Source of the DNA: Thermaerobacillus caldiproteolyticus
Lineage (GTDB): Bacteria; Bacillota; Bacilli; Bacillales; Anoxybacillaceae
Assembly (NCBI RefSeq): GCF_013761245.1
Contig: NZ_JACDUT010000004.1
Coordinates: 186,001-250,000, forward strand
Direction of reading: 5' to 3'
DNA length: 64,000 nucleotides
The notes below the pieces were generated by a model. The model ran no database searches. It was not told where the DNA came from and worked only from the letters and a program-made list of their open reading frames with translations. Position 1 is the stretch's first letter; every line of letters starts with the position of its first letter. Positions 27,149 to 36,194 of this stretch are shown in pieces. A program made the position numbers and the translations under genes.

Positions 27149-29512
27149 ATGCTCGAGGATACAAGCTTCGCCATTCAGCCGGAACAAGATGACAAAACGC
27201 AAGAAACGCACCGGATCGACATCGGGAATATGCATACATTTTCTCATACGGAACACGTATTTTCATTCCATTGCGACACAGGAATCGTCAAAATTCGATT
27301 TTACCGTGAAGATATTGTCCGTATCGCCTTCGACCCTTTTGGCGAAACAAGTTTGTCCACAAGTGTCGCTGTTGTAAAAGAGCCGGAAAAAGTAGATGCC
27401 TCCGTACATGAAACCGAGGAAGAGGTGACGTTAACATCGGCAAAACTGACGGTTGTTTTGCAAAAACAACCGTTTCGCGTCCGCATTTACGACAATCATG
27501 GACGACTGCTTGTTGCGGAAGGAAAAAAGGGGATGGCGTTTACCTACCAAGGAGAAGTATGCTGTTTTAAAATGATGGATGAAGCTGACCATTTTTACGG
27601 ATTTGGTGAAAAAACAGGGTTCCTCGATAAGCGTGGCGAAACAATGACGATGTGGAATACGGATGTGTATGCGCCACACAATCCGGAAACGGACCCGTTA
27701 TACCAATCCCATCCGTATTTTATGACGGTGCGAAATGGAAGTGCGCATGGCATTTTCTTTGACAATACGTACAAAACAACATTTGATTTTCAAACAGCGA
27801 CCGATGAGTATTGTTTTTCCGCAGAAGGAGGGGCCATTGATTATTACGTTTTTGCTGGTCCAACGCCAAAGGACGTGTTAGAACAATATACGGATCTTAC
27901 CGGCCGAATGCCGCTTCCGCCAAAATGGGCACTCGGGTATCATCAATCCCGCTATAGCTATGAAACCGAACAAGAAGTAAGAGAGATCGCACAAACGTTT
28001 ATCGAAAAAGACATTCCGCTTGATGTCATTTATTTAGATATTCATTACATGAATGGCTATCGCGTGTTTACGTTTGACCGTAACCGTTTTCCGAATCCGA
28101 AGCAGCTCATTGCCGATTTAAAACAAAAAGGAATTCGTGTTGTTCCGATTGTCGACCCCGGCGTGAAAGAAGACCCAGAATACGTCATTTACCAAGAAGG
28201 CATTCGCCATGATTATTTTTGCAAATATATCGAAGGAAACGTTTATTTTGGAGAAGTCTGGCCGGGCAAGAGCGCGTTTCCGGATTTTACAAATAAAAAG
28301 GTGCGAAAATGGTGGGGAGAAAAGCACCAATTTTATACGGATTTAGGCATTGAAGGCATTTGGAACGACATGAACGAACCATCCGTTTTTAACGAAACGA
28401 AAACGATGGACGTCAAAGTGATACACGACAACGACGGCGATCCGAAAACGCATCGCGAGCTTCATAACGTGTATGGCTTTATGATGGGAGAAGCAACGTA
28501 TGAAGGAATGAAAAAATTATTAAACGGAAAGCGCCCGTTCTTATTAACACGCGCTGGCTTTTCCGGCATTCAGCGCTATGCTGCGGTATGGACGGGGGAT
28601 AATCGCAGCTTCTGGGAACACTTGCAAATGTCACTGCCGATGTGTATGAACTTAGGATTATCTGGAGTTGCGTTTTGCGGTCCGGATGTTGGCGGTTTTG
28701 CCCATAACACGAACGGAGAGCTGTTGACGCGATGGATGCAAGTAGGGGCGTTTACGCCATATTTTCGCAATCATTGCGCGATTGGGTTCCGCCGTCAAGA
28801 ACCGTGGGCGTTTGGGGAAAAATATGAGCGCATCATAAAAAAATATATTCGATTGCGCTATCAGTGGCTTCCACATTTATATACATTGTTTGCGGAGGCA
28901 CATGAAACAGGGGCACCTGTCATGAGACCATTGTTTTTCGAGTACCCGGATGATGAAAACACGTATAATCTGTATGACGAATTTCTCGTTGGTGCCAATG
29001 TATTAATTGCGCCGATCATGACGCCGAGCACGACCCGTCGCGTCGCTTATTTCCCGAAAGGAAACTGGGTGGATTATTGGACAGGCGAAGTGCTAGAAGG
29101 CGGCCAATACCATTTAATTTCTGCGGATTTAGAGACATTGCCAATTTTCATTAAACAAGGATCGGCTATTGCCTTAGGTGACGTTAAGCGTTCGACAGAA
29201 ATGCCGGACGAACATCGGACTGTTCATATTTATAAGGCCAATGGTGGCAAAGCGACGTATGTACTGTATGATGATGACGGACAAACGTTCTCTTACGAAA
29301 AGGGAGATTATTTACGCATGTATATTGAGGTCGAATATGGCGAAAATTCCGTGCATATCGTAACGAAAAGCGAAGGAACGTATCAACCAAGTTGGAAGCT
29401 CTCTTTTGCAATTCATCACGCGACGGAACAGACGAAAGTCACGATCGATGGAAACGAACAAAATGCGATATTTGATCCTCATCAGCGTATCCTACTCATC
29501 CAAAGTGAATGA
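27149..29512 (+). CDS. malA: Alpha-glucosidase, GH31 family
   Basis: 787-residue cytoplasmic GH31 enzyme releasing glucose from the non-reducing ends of malto-oligosaccharides. It has an N-terminal beta-sandwich (YGFGEKTGFLDKRGETMTMW), then the catalytic barrel with nucleophile in GIWNDMNEPSVF (Asp near 407) and acid/base in AAVWTGDNRSFW, and C-terminal beta domains. No signal peptide. It lies 12 bases after amyA with a strong RBS (AGGAGGG). Maltase is the likeliest activity; the exact linkage preference is not visible. Confidence 0.92.
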   Translation: MLEDTSFAIQPEQDDKTQETHRIDIGNMHTFSHTEHVFSFHCDTGIVKIRFYREDIVRIAFDPFGETSLSTSVAVVKEPEKVDASVHETEEEVTLTSAKLTVVLQKQPFRVRIYDNHGRLLVAEGKKGMAFTYQGEVCCFKMMDEADHFYGFGEKTGFLDKRGETMTMWNTDVYAPHNPETDPLYQSHPYFMTVRNGSAHGIFFDNTYKTTFDFQTATDEYCFSAEGGAIDYYVFAGPTPKDVLEQYTDLTGRMPLPPKWALGYHQSRYSYETEQEVREIAQTFIEKDIPLDVIYLDIHYMNGYRVFTFDRNRFPNPKQLIADLKQKGIRVVPIVDPGVKEDPEYVIYQEGIRHDYFCKYIEGNVYFGEVWPGKSAFPDFTNKKVRKWWGEKHQFYTDLGIEGIWNDMNEPSVFNETKTMDVKVIHDNDGDPKTHRELHNVYGFMMGEATYEGMKKLLNGKRPFLLTRAGFSGIQRYAAVWTGDNRSFWEHLQMSLPMCMNLGLSGVAFCGPDVGGFAHNTNGELLTRWMQVGAFTPYFRNHCAIGFRRQEPWAFGEKYERIIKKYIRLRYQWLPHLYTLFAEAHETGAPVMRPLFFEYPDDENTYNLYDEFLVGANVLIAPIMTPSTTRRVAYFPKGNWVDYWTGEVLEGGQYHLISADLETLPIFIKQGSAIALGDVKRSTEMPDEHRTVHIYKANGGKATYVLYDDDGQTFSYEKGDYLRMYIEVEYGENSVHIVTKSEGTYQPSWKLSFAIHHATEQTKVTIDGNEQNAIFDPHQRILLIQSE

Positions 29513-29534
29513 ACATCGAATGGGGGAGTAAATG

Positions 29535-30560
29535 ATGAACGTTACGATAAAAGATGTAGCGAAACGAGCAAACGTGGCTCCCTCCACTGTTTCACGAGTG
29601 ATTGCGGACAGCCCACGAATTAGCGAAAAAACGAAACGAAAAGTGCGCGAGGCGATGAAGGAGCTTGGCTATCATCCAAACTTTATCGCGCGCAGCTTAG
29701 CGAATCAATCTTCACAAGTCATCGGATTAGTCATGCCAAGCTCCGCCGATCAAGCTTTGCAAAATCCGTTTTATCCCGAAGTTATTCGCGGAATTAGCAA
29801 GGCTGCGCATGAGAAAAAATACGCTTTGCAAATGTCGACAGGAGAGAAAGAGGAAGAAATTTATGAAGGTGTCATTGAAATGTTGCAAGGTCGGCGCGTG
29901 GACGGGGTTATTTTGCTCTATTCGCGCGTCAATGACAAACTCATGAAATACTTGCAACAAAACGGGTTTCCGTTTGTCGTCATCGGAAAACCGCATCAAA
30001 AAGCCGAACAAATTACCCATGTCGACAATGACAACTACCGCGCTGCCAAAGAAGCAACGCAACACTTAATTGAGCTTGGGCATGAGCGAATTGCCTTTGT
30101 CGGCGGAAATGTTAGCTATTTAGTGACAGTAGACCGGCTGCTTGGATATGAAGAGGCATTGAAAGAAGCAGGATTGCCTTACCGGAAAGACTATATTATG
30201 CATGAAGAGTTTCTAAAAGAAGGCGGTCAAGAGGCGATGAAAGAATTGCTTTCTCTCAACGAACCGCCTACCGCCCTTGTGGTTGCTGATGATTTAATGG
30301 CGCTTGGTGTATTAAATACGCTCGATGAAATGAACTTACGTGTTCCCGATGATGTTTCCATCGTCAGTTTTAATAATACGCTATTATCAGAAATCTCGCG
30401 CCCGCCGTTAACCTCGGTCGACATTCATATCTTCCAACTCGGCTACGAAGCAACGAAAAACTTAATCGAAAAAATCGCTAACCCGAACGAACCGATTAAG
30501 CGCATTATTATCCCGCATCGGCTTGTCAGACGGTTTTCGTGCGATTATTATCGGAAATAA
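29535..30560 (+). CDS. malR: LacI-family regulator of the maltodextrin operon (MalR)
   Basis: 341 residues. The N-terminal LacI helix-turn-helix TIKDVAKRANVAPSTVSRVI and hinge helix HPNFIARSLANQSS are followed by a periplasmic-binding-like effector domain ending HRLVRRFSCDYYRK. It is the last gene of the malE operon. The three CG-centred palindromes at 21832-22014 are its probable targets, with maltose or a maltodextrin as the probable inducer. Start ATG 29535 or 29532 (two ATGs in a row) after GGGGGAG. Confidence 0.9.
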   Translation: MNVTIKDVAKRANVAPSTVSRVIADSPRISEKTKRKVREAMKELGYHPNFIARSLANQSSQVIGLVMPSSADQALQNPFYPEVIRGISKAAHEKKYALQMSTGEKEEEIYEGVIEMLQGRRVDGVILLYSRVNDKLMKYLQQNGFPFVVIGKPHQKAEQITHVDNDNYRAAKEATQHLIELGHERIAFVGGNVSYLVTVDRLLGYEEALKEAGLPYRKDYIMHEEFLKEGGQEAMKELLSLNEPPTALVVADDLMALGVLNTLDEMNLRVPDDVSIVSFNNTLLSEISRPPLTSVDIHIFQLGYEATKNLIEKIANPNEPIKRIIIPHRLVRRFSCDYYRK

Positions 30561-30613
30561 AAAGCTGGCACAAACGGTCACCCTACACGTGATCGTTTAG
30601 AGTCAGCTTTTTC
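30559..30613 (+). terminator. Terminator of the mal operon
   Basis: AAAAAGCTG...CAGCTTTTT frames an inner stem of AACGGTCAC with GTGATCGTTT; the T run follows. It closes the transcript after malR. Confidence 0.8.
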
Positions 30614-30732
30614 AAATTGAGAAGTTCATTTATCATGAATGGATAGTTGTATTTCTCTGATCGAAAATAGAGGAGTTTTATGCTGTTTCCTTAAAAGTTT
30701 TTTCTGGAGATGCTTCAAATGATTATAACGGC

Positions 30733-31635
30733 TTATTCCTCCTCATTTTTTTCTACAGCATGTCCACCAAATTCGTTGCGTAAAGCGGCTACCACTTTGC
30801 CTGTAAATGTATCGGTTTCTAATGAACGATACCGCATCAATAAAGACATAGCGATGACAGGAGTAGCGGTTTGTAGATCTAAAGCCGTTTCGACTGTCCA
30901 TTTTCCTTCACCGGAAGAATGCATAATCCCTTTGATTTCCTCTAATTTTGCATCTTTAGAAAAGGCGCGTTCTGTTAATTCCATGAGCCATGAACGAATA
31001 ACAGAACCGTGATTCCACACTCTTGCCACTTTTTCGTAGTCATAATCGAATTCACTTTTCTCCAATATTTCGAATCCTTCACCAATGGCCGCCATCATCC
31101 CGTATTCAATCCCATTGTGGACCATTTTTAAGAAGTGGCCGCTACCTGCTTTTCCTGTATATAAATACCCATTTTCCACAGCGGTATCTCGGAAAAGAGG
31201 CTCGACAACGTTCCAAGCTTCAGAATCCCCTCCAACCATGTAACACGCTCCGTTACGAGCACCTTCCACTCCACCAGAGGTTCCGGCATCCATAAAGTGA
31301 ATTCCAATCTCCTTTAGTTCGTTATAACGACGAATCGATTCCTTATAGTGAGAATTGCCGCCATCAATGACAATGTCTCCTTTGCTTAAAAATGGTGTAA
31401 TTTCGCCAATTACCGAATCAACCACTGTGTGTGGAACCATGATCCAAATAATTCTTGGTTTTTCTAATGATAGAGCGAGTTCCTCTAAATTAGATACGCC
31501 TTTGGCTCCATATTTTTTTATTTCTTCAACCGCATTTGCATTTACATCGAACGCTACTACTTCGTGCTTATGGTCGATGAGATTTTTACCTAAGTTGAAT
31601 CCCATTTTTCCTAAACCGATTAACCCGATTTTCAT
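30733..31635 (-). CDS. gnd: 6-phosphogluconate dehydrogenase, short NAD-type
   Basis: 300-residue oxidative decarboxylase turning 6-phosphogluconate into ribulose 5-phosphate and CO2. The Rossmann start is MKIGLIGLGKMGFNLGKNLI, then WIMVPH, VIDGGNSHYKES, DAGTSGGVEGARNGACYMVG and FLKMVHNGIEYGMMAAIGEG with the catalytic Lys. The length (300, not about 470) places it with the YqeC/GntZ-like short forms, often NAD-dependent. It lies about 100 bases downstream of zwf on the same strand, so the pair makes the oxidative branch that regenerates Ru5P for the HPS reaction. Confidence 0.92.
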   Translation of the reverse strand: MKIGLIGLGKMGFNLGKNLIDHKHEVVAFDVNANAVEEIKKYGAKGVSNLEELALSLEKPRIIWIMVPHTVVDSVIGEITPFLSKGDIVIDGGNSHYKESIRRYNELKEIGIHFMDAGTSGGVEGARNGACYMVGGDSEAWNVVEPLFRDTAVENGYLYTGKAGSGHFLKMVHNGIEYGMMAAIGEGFEILEKSEFDYDYEKVARVWNHGSVIRSWLMELTERAFSKDAKLEEIKGIMHSSGEGKWTVETALDLQTATPVIAMSLLMRYRSLETDTFTGKVVAALRNEFGGHAVEKNEEE

Positions 31636-31738
31636 GTTAATGACCTCCTAAAAACGTCTTTAATCTTATAAGGTAAGGAAAATTTGTTATTAAATGTGGC
31701 TTCTATTTCTTATATTGACAACCTATAGTCATGCTTAA

Positions 31739-33196
31739 CTACCACCAATGAAATCCGGCCTCCTCCAATAATTGATGAGAAGCTTCTGGTCCCATCGAAC
31801 CTGCAAGATATGAGTGAAGAGGAAGGAGATTCTCCTCAAATGCATCCAAAATGGGTTGAACCCACTTCCAAGATAGTTCAACTTCGTTCCAATGAGCAAA
31901 GAAAGTCGAATCACCGCATAAAGAGTCGAAAATCAAGAGCTCATAGGCTTCGGGTACATCTTTCTGATTAGTCGAAAAGTGCATATGGACGGGTTCAATC
32001 CTTCCATCGTTTAATACATTTTTATTATTTAATTGCAATGAAACTCCTTCGTTCGGATTGATTTGAATCACTAAAAGATTAGGAGCTGGTTCCTCATTTT
32101 TCGGTAAATACCATTCCTTTAATGGATTTTTGAATTCAATCACAATACGTGTGGACTTTTCCTTCATTCTTTTACCTGTGCGGATATAGAATGGTACCCC
32201 TCTCCAAACCTCATCATCAATCCACAAACGAGCCGCAACAAACGTATCCGTTGTTGAAGAAGCAGTTATTCCGGGTTCTTCTTTATATCCGACAACTGGT
32301 TTTCCATCGATTTCTCCAGGACCATATTGACCGCGAACAACGTGTAAACTTACTTCTTCTTTCTGTATTGGCCGAAGAGATTCCATGATTTTTCTTTTCT
32401 CATTCCGGATGTCTTTTGCGCTGATCCGTTTTGGAAGGTGCATAGCGGTCATCATCAACAATTGTAACATATGATTTTGAACCATATCGCGAATGGCCCC
32501 TGCCTGGTCATAATAACCTGCTCTTTCTTCAACTCCAACCGTTTCGCTAGCTGTAATTTGTACATTGGCTATATACTGATTGTTCCAGATTGCTTGAAAT
32601 ACAGAGTTGGCAAATTTTATAGCTTCCAAGTTCTGAACCATCGGCTTCCCAAGGTAATGATCTACTCGATAAATTTCGTCTTCTTCAAAAGCTTGACTTA
32701 ACTTTTTATTTAAATCTTGCGCTGATTTTACATCGTGACCAAACGGTTTTTCGATAATCAGGCGTTTCCAACCTTTGGCGGATCCTAGTCCACTTTCCTT
32801 GATGTTTGCTGCAATCACCTCAAAAAATTCCGGCGCAACAGATAAATAAAACATGCGGTTTTCAGGAATATTCAATTCTTTTTCACGTCGTTGAACCATT
32901 TCAAGCAACTTTTTATACCCTTGGGCATTCGTTACATCTAAAGAAGTATAACGAAACGCATGGAGAAACTCTTCCATTTTGGAACGGTCATTTGTCAAAC
33001 GTCTAGAAAATGTTCTTAATGAATTTTCCACATATGCTTGAAATTCAACATCGGATAATTCTCTTTTGCTCACCCCAATAACGGAAAACGAAGGAGGCAT
33101 TTTTTGATCGAGAAATAAATGATATAATGCAGGAAAAATTTTTCTTTTGGCTAAATCACCTGTTGCCCCAAACAAGACAAAGGTCATCGAATCCAC
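31739..33196 (-). CDS. zwf: Glucose-6-phosphate dehydrogenase
   Basis: About 485-487 residues. The nucleotide-binding start is FVLFGATGDLAKRKIFPALY, and the active-site block EIYRVDHYLGKPMVQNLEAI is intact, as is the IEKPFGHD stretch. The start is one of TTG 33202, GTG 33196 or ATG 33187; GTG is best spaced from GGAGGTGA. It is followed by gnd. A HxlR-type motif and promoter lie about 300 bases upstream with a small reading frame between them. Confidence 0.93.
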   Translation of the reverse strand: MDSMTFVLFGATGDLAKRKIFPALYHLFLDQKMPPSFSVIGVSKRELSDVEFQAYVENSLRTFSRRLTNDRSKMEEFLHAFRYTSLDVTNAQGYKKLLEMVQRREKELNIPENRMFYLSVAPEFFEVIAANIKESGLGSAKGWKRLIIEKPFGHDVKSAQDLNKKLSQAFEEDEIYRVDHYLGKPMVQNLEAIKFANSVFQAIWNNQYIANVQITASETVGVEERAGYYDQAGAIRDMVQNHMLQLLMMTAMHLPKRISAKDIRNEKRKIMESLRPIQKEEVSLHVVRGQYGPGEIDGKPVVGYKEEPGITASSTTDTFVAARLWIDDEVWRGVPFYIRTGKRMKEKSTRIVIEFKNPLKEWYLPKNEEPAPNLLVIQINPNEGVSLQLNNKNVLNDGRIEPVHMHFSTNQKDVPEAYELLIFDSLCGDSTFFAHWNEVELSWKWVQPILDAFEENLLPLHSYLAGSMGPEASHQLLEEAGFHWW

Positions 33197-33370
33197 TTTC
33201 AATTCACCTCCATCTTTTTAAACCATTTTCAAAACAGAAAAACTCTCAATTTCTTCTCTTTTACTAAAAGGTTTTTAAATCTATTAGGTCTTGTCAGATT
33301 TTCTATTATTTTCTATTGTTTAAAAATTAACATCTAGAGCATAAAACACTGCGGATATATATTCTTCTTT

Positions 33371-33457
33371 CTACGGAAATTTCATAAAGACTAATGCTTG
33401 CATATGGATTTTGTACAGCATTGGCTGCCTATCACGTAAAATAGTAAAACGATTCAT
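33371..33457 (-). CDS. Possible 28-residue leader peptide upstream of zwf
   Basis: MNRFTILRDRQPMLYKIHMQ begins a 28-residue frame ending at TAG 33371-33373. GGGAGGG is 7 bases before its ATG, and the HxlR-type promoter (-10 at 33498-33503) is about 40 bases upstream, just where the first cistron of that transcript should be. No similarity is recognised, and the leader between it and zwf (about 170 bases) is AT-rich and holds nothing else visible. It may be a real small protein or a leader peptide, or chance. Confidence 0.35.
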   Translation of the reverse strand: MNRFTILRDRQPMLYKIHMQALVFMKFP

Positions 33458-33497
33458 GCTGTTCCCTCCCGTGCTTATGATTTGCTGTACAGACGCT

Positions 33498-33567
33498 AGT
33501 ATAATCTGTATAATCTATCTTTAAAAGTACGCACTTTATTATCACGTAGTGATAAAAATATAATATA
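33498..33567 (-). promoter_or_regulatory. HxlR-type site 1 and promoter (zwf-gnd)
   Basis: On the minus strand the core CACTACGTGATAATAAAGTG (33532-33551) is followed, exactly 28 bases later, by the -10 TATACT (33498-33503). The -35 position reads TTTTAA, a poor match, as expected of an activator-dependent promoter. The core contains the dyad TTATCAC-GTA-GTGATAA. Confidence 0.6.
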
Positions 33568-33714
33568 GTATAAAAAAGTATACTTATGGTTATAGTAGGT
33601 ATGAAGATACGATGATGGAATATATTCATAAAAAGACCTTTACTTATGAAAAGGAATGAATCGTGGCTGTTATAGGGGGAATAAAATGTTCAAATGTGTA
33701 TAATATCTATTTGT

Positions 33715-33754
33715 AAGTACATGCATTATTATCATATAGTGGTAAAAAGTATAC
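33715..33754 (-). promoter_or_regulatory. HxlR-type site 2, upstream of hxlR
   Basis: The core on the minus strand, CACTATATGATAATAATGCA (33722-33741), is a weaker copy in the same orientation as the zwf and hxlA sites. The downstream flank resembles that of site 1 but lacks a -10 at 28 bases, so it looks like a decayed duplicate promoter. Being 50 bases before hxlR, it could serve in autoregulation. Confidence 0.4.
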
Positions 33755-33789
33755 TATCTAGTTATAATAAGTTGATGGAGGTGGAATAA

Positions 33790-34155
33790 ATGGGACATGT
33801 TTGTGGCAAGATATATAACTGTGAAAAAGAATTGACACTTGCTGTCATTGGTGGTAAGTGGAAAATGCTTATTTTATGGCATCTAGGAAAAGAAGGAACG
33901 AAGAGATTTGGTGAACTGAAGGCTCTTATGCCGGGGATTACCCAAAGAATGCTTGTGAACCAGTTGCGAGAACTCGAAGCAGACCTCATTGTTCAACGCA
34001 AAGTCTATCCCGTTGTTCCACCAAAAGTGGAATATTCGCTGACCGAGCATGGAAAAAGTCTGATCCCAATTCTCGATGCTATGTATGAATGGGGAAAAAA
34101 TTATATGGAGAATGTCGTGAAAGACCAAGTAAAAATCAACGAGTCCATTAAGTAA
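33790..34155 (+). CDS. hxlR: HxlR, formaldehyde-responsive transcription activator
   Basis: 121-residue HxlR-type winged helix-turn-helix protein ([20 protein letters not shown], then [20 protein letters not shown] and [16 protein letters not shown]). Cys11 and Lys13 are present in the N-terminal helix; these are the two residues I recall as forming the formaldehyde cross-link in B. subtilis HxlR. B. subtilis hxlR adjoins hxlAB, while here hxlAB is 4 kb away and hxlR sits divergent from zwf-gnd. RBS GGAGGTGG. Target sites: see 33498, 34476 and 39285. Confidence 0.88.
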   Translation: MGHVCGKIYNCEKELTLAVIGGKWKMLILWHLGKEGTKRFGELKALMPGITQRMLVNQLRELEADLIVQRKVYPVVPPKVEYSLTEHGKSLIPILDAMYEWGKNYMENVVKDQVKINESIK

Positions 34156-34286
34156 ACAACTCTCTTTTTTTAGTGTTTGAAATTACCCCATCCATTATGT
34201 TTTGTTAAATCATGTAGAGATACGCACTCACTAAGATAACGATTGAGAAAAAAGTAACGAAAGTTCATTATAAGTTATAAAAAAAC

Positions 34287-34332
34287 TAAAGGGCAGTATC
34301 TTGATCAAAGATCCGCTGCCCTTTGTTTTTTC
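34287..34332 (+). terminator. Terminator downstream of hxlR
   Basis: AAAGGGCAG and CTGCCCTTT form a 9-bp stem around a partly self-complementary loop (GATC), followed by GTTTTTT. It is 130 bases after hxlR; nothing recognisable lies between. Confidence 0.75.
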
Positions 34333-34475
34333 CCCATATACGTTGGTGATTGTCCATATGTAGACTGTCAGAAACTCTTTTAGTGTCTCTAGGTCCTTAC
34401 TATATATCCCGCCCCCATCATCATTTCCCTTTAACGTGGCTTCTACAGATTCATCCTTTTTCGTTTATTCCCTGT

Positions 34476-34542
34476 AGTATACTTTTTTACACTATGTAAC
34501 ATGAAAGTGTGTACTTGTTAAAACTATTTATGTGCCTAATAA
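34476..34542 (+). promoter_or_regulatory. HxlR-type site 3 and promoter (hydrolase-GNAT operon)
   Basis: The core CACTATGTAACATGAAAGTG (34490-34509) is inside a 41-base match to the hxlA upstream site. A -10-like TAATAA/AATAAT begins 27-28 bases after the core, with TTGTTA at the -35 place. The orientation relative to the gene is the same as at hxlA and zwf. Confidence 0.6.
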
Positions 34543-34616
34543 TATCAGTATCATCGCCATCATAACATGAATGGGGTGAAATTTTTCTGGATTGATGACA
34601 AGAAAGGAGGAGACTG

Positions 34617-35474
34617 ATGAAACTAAGAGTTTCAGCCGTTCAATATCATCTCCATACGATACAATCATTCGAAGAATTTGCTCAACAAGTGGAGCATTAC
34701 ATTAAAACAGCTCAAGAGTTTGATACAGATTTTGTCTTATTCCCAGAATTTTTTACTACTCAGCTCATGTCCATTGGCAATGAACAAGGACAACCTTTAA
34801 CGATTCAAGATCTCCCTGATTTTACAGAACAGTATCGGGATTTATTTATCAATTTGGCTAAGAAAACAAAGATGCATATTATTGGTGGAACTCATGTCAT
34901 CCGCAAAGGCGACAAATTATACAACGTTGCTCATTTATTCTATCCAGATGGAAGAGTCGCCGAACAGGCAAAACTTCATATTACACCTACGGAAGTAAAA
35001 GAATGGAACATGTCACCTGGCGATGATCTTCAAGTGTTCGAAACTGAAAAAGGAACTATTGCGATGTTGACATGCTATGACATTGAGTTTCCTGAAATTG
35101 TTCGCATAGCTAAAGCGAAAGGCGCTGATGTCATTTTCTGTCCTTCTTGCACTGATGATCGTCATGGATTCCATCGTGTTCGTTACACAAGCCATGCAAG
35201 AGCCATTGAAAATCAAGTCTATGTCGTCACGACTGGTACAGTAGGTTCCCTTCCGACAGTTGACTTTATGCGGGCGAACTTTGGGCAAGCAGCAGTGATT
35301 ACGCCAAACGATATTCCATTTCCTCCGCGCGGCATCTTGGTAGAAGGGGAAATCAACCATGATATGATTGTCACCGCTGATCTTGATTTAGAACTGTTAT
35401 ATCAAGTTCGAGAAAGCGGTTCCGTCACCACGTGGCGTGATCGACGCACAGATCTTTATCCGGATTGGAAATAA
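34617..35474 (+). CDS. Carbon-nitrogen hydrolase (nitrilase superfamily)
   Basis: 285-residue amidase/nitrilase-fold enzyme with the Glu-Lys-Cys triad in view: Glu in DTDFVLFPEFFTT (about 44), Lys in QAKLHITPTEVKEW (about 122) and Cys in AMLTCYDIEFPE (about 153). No signal peptide. It resembles the Nit half of Nit-GNAT proteins, where the same two domains can be fused; here the GNAT is the next gene. The true substrate (an amide or deaminated by-product) is unknown. Start ATG 34617 after GGAGGAG. Its promoter carries the HxlR-type motif, suggesting induction with formaldehyde genes. Confidence 0.85.
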   Translation: MKLRVSAVQYHLHTIQSFEEFAQQVEHYIKTAQEFDTDFVLFPEFFTTQLMSIGNEQGQPLTIQDLPDFTEQYRDLFINLAKKTKMHIIGGTHVIRKGDKLYNVAHLFYPDGRVAEQAKLHITPTEVKEWNMSPGDDLQVFETEKGTIAMLTCYDIEFPEIVRIAKAKGADVIFCPSCTDDRHGFHRVRYTSHARAIENQVYVVTTGTVGSLPTVDFMRANFGQAAVITPNDIPFPPRGILVEGEINHDMIVTADLDLELLYQVRESGSVTTWRDRRTDLYPDWK

Positions 35475-35508
35475 GGTGAGGCTAACTGCTCTATGAGGAG
35501 GGAGAAGA

Positions 35509-36183
35509 ATGTATAGAAAGGAGTTTTATGTCTTTGACCAGGACCGGCCTGTACCAGCGGTAATCCGAAATTATGAAGAAAAGGACTTTCCCGGCTTAAT
35601 CCGCATTCAACAGGAAAGTTTTCCCCCGCCATTCCCGTCTGAATTATGGTGGAACACGGAACAGCTGAAAAACCATGTTACGCTATTTCCAGAGGGCGCC
35701 TTATGTGTTGAGGTGGATGGTGAAATCGCGGGATCGATGACAGGATTGATTGTTGACTTTGACCCCAACCATCCGGAACATACATGGGAAGAGATCACGG
35801 ATAATGGATATATTCGCAATCATAATCCAAATGGAAATACGCTCTATGTAGTCGATATTGGCGTGCGCCCTGCTTATCGCAAATTAGGATTAGGAAAATG
35901 GCTGATGTTATCCATGTATGAAGTCGTCATTCAATTGGGATTAGAACGGCTGTTAGGCGGAGGAAGAATGCCTGGATATCATAAAAAAGCTGATGAGATG
36001 ACAGCGGAGCAATACCTCGAAGCTGTTGTAAAAGGGGAATTGAAGGATCCTGTGATTACCTTCCTGCTTCGTTGCGGCCGTACCCCTGTGAAAGTGATAG
36101 CTAACTATTTAGAGGATGAAGAATCTTGTAATTATGCAGCACTGATGGAATGGAGAAATCCTTTTTATACATCAAAATCTTGA
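35509..36183 (+). CDS. GNAT-family acetyltransferase
   Basis: 224 residues. The GNAT acetyl-CoA-binding segment is visible as TLYVVDIGVRPAYRKLGLGKWLMLSMYE broken over motif A (VRPAYRKLGLGKWL) after the beta-bulge strand IAGSMTGLIVDFDP. The C-terminal part (GGGRMPGYHKKADEMTAEQY) is as in GNATs fused to or beside nitrilase-family hydrolases. It begins 35 bases after the hydrolase, so the two are co-transcribed. Acceptor substrate unknown. Confidence 0.82.
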   Translation: MYRKEFYVFDQDRPVPAVIRNYEEKDFPGLIRIQQESFPPPFPSELWWNTEQLKNHVTLFPEGALCVEVDGEIAGSMTGLIVDFDPNHPEHTWEEITDNGYIRNHNPNGNTLYVVDIGVRPAYRKLGLGKWLMLSMYEVVIQLGLERLLGGGRMPGYHKKADEMTAEQYLEAVVKGELKDPVITFLLRCGRTPVKVIANYLEDEESCNYAALMEWRNPFYTSKS

Positions 36184-36194
36184 CAAGGAGAATG

